Below are positions 18,521 to 25,591 of a stretch of 64,000 nt of DNA, in pieces. The stretch lies in NCBI RefSeq assembly GCF_003609835.1, contig NZ_AP017898.1, positions 744,001 through 808,000 on the forward strand. Direction: 5' to 3'. Source of the DNA: Sphingopyxis sp. FD7 (GTDB lineage: Bacteria > Pseudomonadota > Alphaproteobacteria > Sphingomonadales > Sphingomonadaceae). The notes beneath the pieces are model-generated. The model was given only the letters and a program-made list of their open reading frames with translations. It did no database searches and was not told where the DNA came from. The position numbers and the translations under genes are program-made. Positions within the stretch are counted from its first letter, which is position 1. Every line of letters starts with the position of its first letter.

Positions 18521-20125
18521 ATGAAGACCGTCGAAACGCTGAACGAAGGCCTGAAGCGCGAATATCGCGTCACTATCACCGCCAAGGACATCGACGCGCG
18601 CGTCGACGAGGAGGTGAAGAGCATCGCCCCGACCGTTCGTATGCCCGGTTTCCGCCCCGGCAAGGTGCCGCCGAACCTGATCCGCAAGATGCACGGCGCC
18701 GCGCTGTCGGCCGACGCGCTCAACAAGGCGATCGACCAGGGCGTCAAGGATCTGATGGCGAAGGAAAAGCTGCGCCCGGCGCTCCAGCCCGCGGTGACGC
18801 TGGCCGATGGTTATGAAACCGGCAAGGACGCCGAACTCACCGTCGCGCTCGAAGTGCTGCCCGACATCGAGGCGCCGTCGATCGACGGGTTGAAGCTCGA
18901 GCGGCTGACCGTTCCCGCCGACGACAAGGCGGTGATGGCGAAGATCGAGGAATTTGCCGCGCAGATGAAGCGCTTTGAGGAAGCGCCGAAGACCAGGAAA
19001 GCCGCGACCGGCGACCAGGTCATCATCGACTTCGTCGGCAGCGTCGATGGCACCCCCTTCGACGGCGGTACGGGCGAGGATATGGCGGTCGAGATCGGTT
19101 CGGGCCAGCTGATACCCGGTTTCGAGGATCAGCTTGTCGGCGTGAAGGCGGGCGACGAAAAGGTGCTGAAGGTCACCTTCCCCGAAGATTATCCGGTCGA
19201 CACGCTGAAGGGCAGGGACGCCGAATTCGCGGTGACGGTGAAGGAAGTGAAGGTTCCGGCCGCATCGAAGATCGACGATGAGTTCGCCAAGTCGCTCGGC
19301 CTCGAAAGTCTCGACAAGCTGAAGGAGCTGATGAAGGATCAGGTCGAACAGGAACTCAACGGCCTGACGCGCACCTATATGAAGCGTAAGCTGCTCGACC
19401 AGCTCGCCGCCGCCCATGATTTCGAGGTGCCGCCGACGATGGTCGAGGCCGAGTTCAACCAGATCTGGCAGCAGCTCGAGCATGAAGCGAGCCACGAGGA
19501 AGATCCCGAGGCGGCGAAGGCCGAGCTTGAAAAGGATCGCGAAGAATATCGCGCCATCGCGGTGCGCCGCGTCCGCCTGGGCCTGCTCCTTTCCGAAATC
19601 GGCCAGGCGCATGGCGTGCAGGTGTCGAGCCAGGAGATGCAGCGCCTGATCATGCAGGCGGCGCAGCAATATCGCCCCGAAGACCGCCAGCGTTTCGTCG
19701 AATATGTCCAGCAGGACGCGCTCGCCGCCGCGCAGCTTCGCGCGCCGCTCTATGAGGACAAGGTCGTCGACTTCCTGTTCGACAAGGCCGAGATCACCGA
19801 TCGCGAAACGACCCGCGAGGAACTCGAAGCCGCGATTGAAGCCGATGACGACGGCCACGTCCATGGGCCGGGCTGCGGCCACGACCATGACGAAAAGCCC
19901 GCGAAGAAGGCGGCCGCGAAAAAGCCCGCCGCCAAGAAGGAAACGGTGAAGGAAGAGGCCAAGGCCGAAGAAAGCCCCGCCAAGAAGGCACCGGTGAAAA
20001 AGGCCGAGCCCAAGGCCGAAGCCAAACCCGCCGCGGCAAAGAAGGCGCCGCCTGCCAAGGCGGCGGCCGAAAAGGCCGAGCCAGCGAAGAAGGCCCCTGC
20101 CAAGAAGGCTGCGGCGAAGAAATAA
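18521..20125 (+). CDS. tig: Trigger factor with a His-rich and Lys/Ala-rich C-terminal tail
   Basis: 534 residues, about 100 longer than E. coli trigger factor. The ribosome-binding signature GFRPGKVPPNLIRK is near residue 47. The FKBP-type prolyl isomerase domain follows (GDQVIIDFVGSVDGTPFDGG), then the helical chaperone arms. From about residue 445 the chain turns into a metal-binding-looking segment (HVHGPGCGHDHDEKP) and about 80 residues of PAKKA-like repeats resembling histone H1 tails. The ATG at 18521 was chosen because the upstream in-frame region covers the tRNA. Confidence 0.95.
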   Translation: MKTVETLNEGLKREYRVTITAKDIDARVDEEVKSIAPTVRMPGFRPGKVPPNLIRKMHGAALSADALNKAIDQGVKDLMAKEKLRPALQPAVTLADGYETGKDAELTVALEVLPDIEAPSIDGLKLERLTVPADDKAVMAKIEEFAAQMKRFEEAPKTRKAATGDQVIIDFVGSVDGTPFDGGTGEDMAVEIGSGQLIPGFEDQLVGVKAGDEKVLKVTFPEDYPVDTLKGRDAEFAVTVKEVKVPAASKIDDEFAKSLGLESLDKLKELMKDQVEQELNGLTRTYMKRKLLDQLAAAHDFEVPPTMVEAEFNQIWQQLEHEASHEEDPEAAKAELEKDREEYRAIAVRRVRLGLLLSEIGQAHGVQVSSQEMQRLIMQAAQQYRPEDRQRFVEYVQQDALAAAQLRAPLYEDKVVDFLFDKAEITDRETTREELEAAIEADDDGHVHGPGCGHDHDEKPAKKAAAKKPAAKKETVKEEAKAEESPAKKAPVKKAEPKAEAKPAAAKKAPPAKAAAEKAEPAKKAPAKKAAAKK

Positions 20126-20151
20126 GCCCTTCGCTTCGCAAGAGACAAAGA

Positions 20152-20184
20152 GGCCGGGTGGAGGATGCTCCGCCCGGCCATTTT
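20152..20184 (+). terminator. Rho-independent terminator after tig
   Basis: The stem GGCCGGG...CCCGGCC closes on a short loop and is followed by a four-T tract (ATTTTGTT). It sits 26 bp past the tig stop. Confidence 0.65.
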
Positions 20185-20192
20185 GTTGGGCA

Positions 20193-20265
20193 CGTCGCCC
20201 CCGCGAAGGCGGGGGCCGCTATCGATGGCGCAAGGTCGCCAGCGGCCCCCCTTCGCGGGGCGACG
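20193..20265. repeat. REP-like palindrome (CCCGCGAAGGCGGG family)
   Basis: CGTCGCCCCCGCGAAGG at the left and CCTTCGCGGGGCGACG at the right, plus inner arms GGGGGCCGCT and AGCGGCCCCC. It lies between the convergent tig and glycosylase genes. Confidence 0.75.
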
Positions 20266-20272
20266 GACACCC

Positions 20273-20890
20273 TCAAATCACGTCCATATTATAGCAATGC
20301 CAGCTGAAGATCGCGGCGGCGCCGCGGTGGGGGCGCCAGGGTTCGGCAAGCTCGCGCGCCTGTTTCTCGCTCGGCCGCGCGCCCAGTCCGAGGATCCGGC
20401 CGACGGCTTCCTGCACGGCCAGGTCGCCCGCGGGCCAGATGTCGGGGCGTCCTTCCGCAAAGAGCAGATAAATCTCCGCCGACCAGCGCCCGATGCCCTT
20501 GACCCTGGTGAGCAGCGCGATCGCTTCCTCGTCGTCGGCGGGCAGGGCGTCGAAGGTCAGCTCGCCATCGAGAACCAGCTGCGCGAGGCTTTTCGCATAG
20601 CCCTGTTTCTGTCCCGACAGGCCGCAGGCGCGCAGCGCGTCGAAATCGGCGGCGGCAATCGCCTCCGCCGGGCACCCCGTCCCGAATCCCGCCTCCAGCT
20701 TGTTCCAGATCGAGGTCGCGGCGGCGACGCTGACCTGCTGGCCGACAATGGTGCGGAGCAGGGTCGCATAGCCACGCTCGCGGATGCGCGGTTCGGGATA
20801 ACCGGCGTTGCCGAGCGCGCGCGCGAAACTGGCGTCGCGCTCCGCCAGTGCGTCAATTCCCGCGTTCAGCTGCTCCTGGCTGAGGCCCAT
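20273..20890 (-). CDS. DNA-3-methyladenine glycosylase II (HhH-GPD family)
   Basis: 205 residues of the AlkA-like HhH-GPD superfamily. It has LLRTIVGQQVSVAAATSIWNKL, the helix-hairpin-helix LLTRVKGIGRWSAEIYLLF, and the catalytic-Asp region WPAGDLAVQEAVGRILG. It excises alkylated bases in base excision repair and is the short form without the AlkA N-terminal domain. No iron-sulfur cysteine cluster is present, which argues against Nth/MutY. The start is the ATG of MGLSQEQL. Confidence 0.88.
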   Translation of the reverse strand: MGLSQEQLNAGIDALAERDASFARALGNAGYPEPRIRERGYATLLRTIVGQQVSVAAATSIWNKLEAGFGTGCPAEAIAAADFDALRACGLSGQKQGYAKSLAQLVLDGELTFDALPADDEEAIALLTRVKGIGRWSAEIYLLFAEGRPDIWPAGDLAVQEAVGRILGLGARPSEKQARELAEPWRPHRGAAAIFSWHCYNMDVI

Positions 20891-20990
20891 CCTATATTCT
20901 CCTTTTGTTCCCAAAGTTGCTGATAGCAACGCTTGATTTGGCAGGCAACGCGCGACATAGCGCCAGCGACAGAAATCTATGGGGACGAGC

Positions 20991-21308
20991 ATGGCCAAGC
21001 TGATTGTCGTGACGCGCGACGGGACCGAGCATGAGATCGAGGGCGACACCAGCCTGACCGTGATGGAGAATATCCGCGAGGCGGGCTTCGACGAGTTGCT
21101 CGCGCTTTGCGGCGGCTGCTGTTCGTGCGCGACGTGCCACGTCCATGTCGAAGCCGGCGACGCCGCCGCGATGCCCGCGATGAGCGAGGACGAAAACGAC
21201 CTGCTCGATTCGACCACCGACCGCGACGAGACCTCGCGCCTCTCGTGCCAGATTCCGTTCAGCGAGGCGCTGGACGGGCTGAAGGTGCGGATCGCGGCGG
21301 AGGATTGA
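20991..21308 (+). CDS. 2Fe-2S ferredoxin, adrenodoxin type
   Basis: 105 residues. The cluster ligands follow the C-x5-C-x2-C-x36-C spacing exactly (Cys40, 46, 49, 86), with two extra Cys at 43 and 44. The NNN-STTDRDETSRLSCQI end is typical of adrenodoxin-like ferredoxins that pass electrons to P450s or dioxygenases. GGGGA precedes the ATG at 20991 by about six bases, favouring it over an in-frame ATG four codons upstream. Confidence 0.92.
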   Translation: MAKLIVVTRDGTEHEIEGDTSLTVMENIREAGFDELLALCGGCCSCATCHVHVEAGDAAAMPAMSEDENDLLDSTTDRDETSRLSCQIPFSEALDGLKVRIAAED

Positions 21309-21317
21309 CCCGATTCC

Positions 21318-21394
21318 GTCATCCCGGCGAAGGCCGGGATCTCGACGGTTCCATTGTAACGCGACGCTGAGACCCCGGCCTTCGCCGGGGTGAC
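21318..21394. repeat. Intergenic palindrome (GTCATCCCGGCGAAGG family)
   Basis: GTCATCCCGGCGAAGGCCGG at the left and CCGGCCTTCGCCGGGGTGAC at the right form a long hairpin between the convergent ferredoxin and rlmB genes. Confidence 0.75.
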
Positions 21395-21405
21395 TGCCAA
21401 TGGGA

Positions 21406-22173
21406 TCAGGAGCCCGCCGTCGCCACCGCATAGAGCGCGATCGCCGCGGCGTTGGAGATGTTCAGGCTCTCCATCCGCGGCGAGATCGGCAGCCGCGCCA
21501 GCACGTCGCAATGCTCCATCACATTATGGCGCATCCCGTCGCCTTCGGACCCGAGCACCAGCGCGACCTTGCTGCCGTCCAGCGTCGCGCCCAGCGTCGT
21601 TTCGGTATCGCCCGTCAGGCCGATGCGCCAATATTGCGCCTCTGCAATCTCTTCCAGCGCGCGCGACAGGTTGACGACGCGCACCCATGGCACGGTTTCG
21701 AGCGCGCCCGACGCCGAGCGCGCGATGACGCCGCTTTCGGGCGGGCTGTGGCGGTCCTGCGTGATGATGGCGGCCGCGTCGAAGGCGGCGGCCGAGCGCA
21801 GCACTGCGCCGATATTGTGCGGGTCGGTGACCTGGTCGAGGATGACGAGCGGGCGCTTGCGCTCGGCATCGACTTCTTCCTGCAACAGGTCACCGAGATA
21901 GATGCTTTCGAGCGGGTCGACCTCGATCACCAGCCCCTGATGCGGCGCGTCGCGCGCGACGAGGCGTGCGAGGTCGGCGACGTCGGCATAGCTGATCGGA
22001 ATCACCGGCGGCAGGTCGAGCTGGCTCAGCGCTTCGCGCGTGCCCCAGATGCGCTTGACGGTACGGTCGGGGTTGGCGAGCGCGGCGAGGACGGCATGGC
22101 GGCCCCAGAAGCGCACGGCCTGTCCGCGCTGGTTTCCGCCGGTCGGGCGGCGGTGACGGGAAAATTGTCTCAT
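21406..22173 (-). CDS. rlmB: 23S rRNA 2'-O-methyltransferase of the SPOUT (TrmH/RlmB) family
   Basis: 255 residues. A short substrate-binding N-terminus (VRFWGRHAVLAALANPDR) is followed by the SpoU/TrmH knotted methyltransferase domain. The motifs are LVILDQVTDPHNIGAVLRSAAAF, LVLGSEGDGMR and LPISPRMESLNISNAAAIALYA. The likely reaction is methylation of a 23S rRNA guanosine ribose; the exact target is inferred. The ATG of MRQFSRHRRP was chosen over upstream in-frame starts. Confidence 0.85.
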   Translation of the reverse strand: MRQFSRHRRPTGGNQRGQAVRFWGRHAVLAALANPDRTVKRIWGTREALSQLDLPPVIPISYADVADLARLVARDAPHQGLVIEVDPLESIYLGDLLQEEVDAERKRPLVILDQVTDPHNIGAVLRSAAAFDAAAIITQDRHSPPESGVIARSASGALETVPWVRVVNLSRALEEIAEAQYWRIGLTGDTETTLGATLDGSKVALVLGSEGDGMRHNVMEHCDVLARLPISPRMESLNISNAAAIALYAVATAGS

Positions 22174-22251
22174 GGCCGCGCCTTTCCCATGACTGCCATT
22201 GACAGGCAAGCCTCGTTTCGCCATTGGGCCTCTTCCCAACGCGGACCCCAT

Positions 22252-22337
22252 GGACAGGTGGCCGAGTGGTTAAAGGCAGCAGACTGTAAATCTGCCCGGG
22301 TTTCCGTACGCTGGTTCGAATCCAGCCCTGTCCACCA
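22252..22337 (+). tRNA. tRNA-Tyr (anticodon GTA)
   Basis: An 86-nt class II tRNA. The acceptor GGACAGG pairs with CCTGTCC, and the encoded ACCA ends at 22337. The anticodon arm CAGACTGTAAATCTG gives GTA. The long variable arm and the T loop GGTTCGAATCC are intact. It marks the left junction of the integrated element. Confidence 0.96.
22311..22337 (+). other. Putative attachment site (attL) in the tRNA-Tyr 3' end
   Basis: P4-type integrases usually recombine within the T-arm/acceptor 3' end of a tRNA gene and leave the tRNA intact. An integrase of this type starts 197 bp downstream in the same orientation, so the 3' end of this tRNA is the likely attL core. I did not notice a second copy of this stretch in the window, so the other end should lie beyond 64 kb. 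The exact core is unknown. Confidence 0.6.
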
Positions 22338-22450
22338 CCCCCTTATCCGCAAGCATCCACGAATGACCGTGGAAATCCCGGAAAACCTAGGGTATTCTGC
22401 ACTTCTTGGCCCGCATTTGTCCGCTGCTGTTTGCATGCAGCCGGAGGCTA

Positions 22451-22528
22451 GTGTGGGAGGGATGTGGGAGTAAGTTGGCTTACTCCCACACTGCACCCCT
22501 CCCAAGGTGGGCTTGAAAGTGTGGGAGG
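22451..22528. promoter_or_regulatory. Cluster of TGTGGGAG repeats upstream of the integrase
   Basis: TGTGGGAG occurs four times in 78 bp: at 22452, 22463, inverted at 22483-22490, and at 22520. The second and third form a perfect 12-bp-arm hairpin (TGTGGGAGTAAG, TTGG loop). The last copy is fused to the integrase Shine-Dalgarno sequence (GTGTGGGAGGAAGAA). This is probably arm-type integrase/excisionase binding or autoregulation of int. Confidence 0.65.
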
Positions 22529-22533
22529 AAGAA

Positions 22534-23745
22534 ATGGGCAAGCTCACGGCGGTAGCGGTCAAGGCAGCTATGGCGAATCCTGGCACCTATCAGGATGGCG
22601 ATGGATTGGTGCTCAGGGTCGATAAGCGTGGTGGAGCCTATTGGGTCCTAAGGCTCCAGCGAGACGGCAAGCGACAGGATATCGGCTTGGGTAGCGCCAA
22701 GCAGATGACACTCGCAGAAGCGCGGCAAAAAGCCACGGTCTTGCGCAAGGCGGTTAAGGTCGACCACCGCGATGTTCTGGCCGAGAAAAAAGACGAGGCC
22801 GCTGCCAAGGTGACGTTCCGCGCTGCCGCGACTCAGTACCACAGCGAAAACGAAGCGGGCTGGAAAAGCACGGTCTATGCGCGCCAGTGGCTCGCCAGTC
22901 TCGAAAACTATGCCTTTCCGAAGCTGGGTGACATGCCGACGGGCAGCATCAGCAGTGCTGATATCATCGCTGTGCTGACCCCGATCTGGCAGGAAATCCC
23001 CGATACCGCCCGCCAGGTCCGCAACCGGATTTGCGCCGTGCTGGATTATTCCCACGCGAAGGGCTGGCGCTCCCGCGAGGCTCCATCGGGCAATGGCAGC
23101 CTGAAGGCGGGTCGCGGTCTGCCACGGCAAGTGAAGGTGCGTGAGAATCGCAAAGCGATGCCCTATGTCGCGCTGCCCGGATTCCTCACCGCCCTACGGC
23201 GTAAGCCATCCTTCGGGCGGCTTGCGCTGGAGTTGCTCATCCTGACTGGAGTGCGCAGTCAGGAGGTCCGCCTGGCGACATGGTCTGAATTTGACCTAGA
23301 GAGCCGGTTGTGGACGATCCCCGCCGAACACATGAAGCGAAACAAGGCGCATATCGTGCCGCTGTCTGACGAGGCTCTGGCCGTGCTTGCAAAAGCCGAT
23401 GCCCTGCGGATGTCTGAGAGCGACGTCGTGTTCCCCGGCGTGGCTGGTAAGCCTATGTCTGACATGACGCTGCTCAAGGTGCTGCGCGACATGAGCGAAC
23501 CATACCACGTCCACGGCTTCCGCTCTGCGTTCACCGATTGGGCAGCAAATGAGGGCATCCCCGATGCCGTGGTAGAAGCTGCTCTCGCGCACAAGACGCC
23601 CGACGCTGTCCAGGCTGCCTATCGCCGCACAACCTATCTTGGCACACCCGACCAGCCCGGCGCCCGCGTGAAGTTGATGGCAGCTTGGGGGCGTTACTGC
23701 CTAGGGGTGGCGACGGGCGCGGACAAGGCAGCCCCGCCGGCTTGA
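22534..23745 (+). CDS. int: P4-type tyrosine integrase
   Basis: 403 residues. The N-terminal arm-binding DUF4102-like domain (LTAVAVKAAMANPGTYQDGDGLVLRV, WVLRLQRDGKRQDIGLG) is followed by core-binding and catalytic domains. The catalytic residues are Arg in TGVRSQEV, His-x-x-Arg in HGFRSAF, His in LAHKT, and Tyr in AAYRRTTY. It integrates and excises the element at the adjacent tRNA-Tyr. The ATG follows a strong GGAGGAA; upstream in-frame residues are not conserved. Confidence 0.93.
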   Translation: MGKLTAVAVKAAMANPGTYQDGDGLVLRVDKRGGAYWVLRLQRDGKRQDIGLGSAKQMTLAEARQKATVLRKAVKVDHRDVLAEKKDEAAAKVTFRAAATQYHSENEAGWKSTVYARQWLASLENYAFPKLGDMPTGSISSADIIAVLTPIWQEIPDTARQVRNRICAVLDYSHAKGWRSREAPSGNGSLKAGRGLPRQVKVRENRKAMPYVALPGFLTALRRKPSFGRLALELLILTGVRSQEVRLATWSEFDLESRLWTIPAEHMKRNKAHIVPLSDEALAVLAKADALRMSESDVVFPGVAGKPMSDMTLLKVLRDMSEPYHVHGFRSAFTDWAANEGIPDAVVEAALAHKTPDAVQAAYRRTTYLGTPDQPGARVKLMAAWGRYCLGVATGADKAAPPA

Positions 23746-23837
23746 GTGTGGGATCAGCTTACCGATGCTCTCGCGCAGTAACTGAGACGAGAGGCAAACT
23801 CTCACCTTGAGCGTCGCTCTACAATTCGGAGCGACCG

Positions 23838-24494
23838 CTAAAAGCGCCAATGGCGAAGCACTTCGCGGACATAGCTAGGAGTCTCGCCATTGCGGGGAAT
23901 GCCGCCTGCACGCTCAACGGCGCCGGGACCTGCATTGTAGGCAGCTACCGCGAGGTGGACCACGCCAAACCTGTCGAGCATCTGCCGCAGGTATCGCGCT
24001 GCGCCGAAGATGTTGGCCATTGGATCGAAGCGATTGAAGACCCCAAGCTCTTTTGCCGTAGCGGGCATCAGCTGCCCAAGACCCGCGGCACCCGCCGGGC
24101 TGACAGCAAAAGGGTTGTAACGAGATTCGGTCCATACGAGCGCATCAAGCAGGCCCGCAGGCAATGAGTACTTCGCCTCAGCGGCATAGATGTGAGGCAA
24201 GTAGCTCGCTCTCCGAAACCCGGATGGGGCCGGCTTGGCATTGGGTTCGTATCTGTATGGCAGGTTGACCCGGCCATCGTCCGCCACTGCCAGGTGCGGT
24301 GCTGGGGCGGTCTGCGCGGAACGCCAGAGCCCATGCTCGACCAGTTGGAAGCCGTTTGATGCTTCCGCAATCCGAATGCCTTCGGAGTGGCTGGCCGCAG
24401 CGCCGTTCGTAGCTGGCGCTGCCATGTCTTGAGCACTGGCCGGGATAGCAGAAGTGATCGCGATGCCCGCGATCAAGAGAGTTCTGATTGTCAT
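23838..24494 (-). CDS. Lytic transglycosylase, VirB1-like
   Basis: 218 residues with an N-terminal signal peptide ([22 protein letters not shown]). An SLT domain contains the catalytic Glu123 ([29 protein letters not shown]) and the late motif [17 protein letters not shown]. It cleaves peptidoglycan in the periplasm, which for a conjugative element usually opens the wall for the mating apparatus. It is convergent with int and divergent from the primase-like gene. Confidence 0.9.
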   Translation of the reverse strand: MTIRTLLIAGIAITSAIPASAQDMAAPATNGAAASHSEGIRIAEASNGFQLVEHGLWRSAQTAPAPHLAVADDGRVNLPYRYEPNAKPAPSGFRRASYLPHIYAAEAKYSLPAGLLDALVWTESRYNPFAVSPAGAAGLGQLMPATAKELGVFNRFDPMANIFGAARYLRQMLDRFGVVHLAVAAYNAGPGAVERAGGIPRNGETPSYVREVLRHWRF

Positions 24495-24619
24495 TTCTCG
24501 ATCCTTGTCTAGCCGAATCGAGTGAGAACATATAAAGAACAATTGATGTAGGAAAACTGGACTGGCGCAAGTGCAGAGCGGAGGCTGCGCGGGGAGGGCA
24601 CCTCAACCGGAGAAGGTCG

Positions 24620-25516
24620 ATGCCCCCGTTAGACAAAGTTCATCAACTCGAACGCCGCGCCCGCACGATCGTCGAAAGCCTTCAGGGTACATGGAGTCGG
24701 GGCAAAGGCATGTGCTGCTGCCCTGCGCATGACGACCGAACTCCCTCGCTGAGCGTGACACTAGGTCGCAAAGCGATCCTGTTCCATTGCTTTGCGGGAT
24801 GCTCGAATGACGAGGTGATTGCCGCACTCGACCGTCAGGGTGTTCGCAGCCGTGACCTGTTCGATAGCTCTGGTGCCGTGGCCGCTGATCGACTGGAAAA
24901 AAGAGCCTTCAATTCCAACGCGCGGCGTTTGTGGCACTCGGCGACGGCGATCTCCGACAGCCCTGCCGAAGTATACCTCGGGCAGCGCGGGATTCTGCGT
25001 GCCTCTGATCAGCTTCGCTATCTCCAGCGAACGCCGCTCGGGCCACGCGGTGCAGTCCAGTTTCTCCCGGCCATGTTGGCGGCCGTCACGACTGACATGG
25101 GCATAATCGCGATCCACAGGACATTTCTCGACGCGCCGAGCGCAAAGCTCGCCGCTTTCGATCGGCCGAAGCGTGCATTGGGAAGCCTCGGCTGTGGTGC
25201 AGTCAGACTTGCCCCGCCGGCCGCAGGCCGGTTGGGCCTTGCCGAAGGTATCGAAAGCGCCCTGTCAGCCACGCAGATGTTTGGCGTCCCTTGTTGGGCA
25301 ACGCTCGGTAACGAGCGGTTCGGCCTCGTCGCGATTCCAGAGGGCGTGCGCGAGCTCTACTTGTTCATCGACAATGATCCGGGAGGCGAACTCGCGGATC
25401 AGCGCGCGCGAAAGGTCTATTCTGCATCAGGCCGTGTGATCCGCTCGCGAGCACCAGAATCGATCGGTTTCGACTGGAACGATGAACTCAAGGCAAGGTT
25501 CGCTCGGAAAACCTGA
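24620..25516 (+). CDS. Toprim-domain, CHC2-zinc-finger primase-like protein
   Basis: 298 residues. The N-terminus has a zinc finger of the DnaG/CHC2 type (CCCPAHDDRTPSLSV ... LFHCFAGCSNDEVI). A middle segment (YLGQRGI) and a C-terminal Toprim region follow, with the acidic GLAEGIESALSA and LYLFIDNDPGGE motifs. Plasmid and ICE proteins of this build are thought to prime DNA after transfer. It lies 75 bp upstream of the giant helicase gene and is probably co-transcribed with it. Confidence 0.82.
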   Translation: MPPLDKVHQLERRARTIVESLQGTWSRGKGMCCCPAHDDRTPSLSVTLGRKAILFHCFAGCSNDEVIAALDRQGVRSRDLFDSSGAVAADRLEKRAFNSNARRLWHSATAISDSPAEVYLGQRGILRASDQLRYLQRTPLGPRGAVQFLPAMLAAVTTDMGIIAIHRTFLDAPSAKLAAFDRPKRALGSLGCGAVRLAPPAAGRLGLAEGIESALSATQMFGVPCWATLGNERFGLVAIPEGVRELYLFIDNDPGGELADQRARKVYSASGRVIRSRAPESIGFDWNDELKARFARKT

Positions 25517-25591
25517 TCAGCGAGCCAGAGGGGAGGGCGCCTTCGGCTGATTGAGGCCTGCGAGACGCAGGACTTCGTCAGGAGGTTTCCC

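Noticed and set aside
17981-19888. Long minus-strand frame across tRNA-Leu and tig
   Set aside because: Only its last 65 codons, starting at the ATG at 18178, look like a protein; the rest is antisense to tig and runs through a tRNA.
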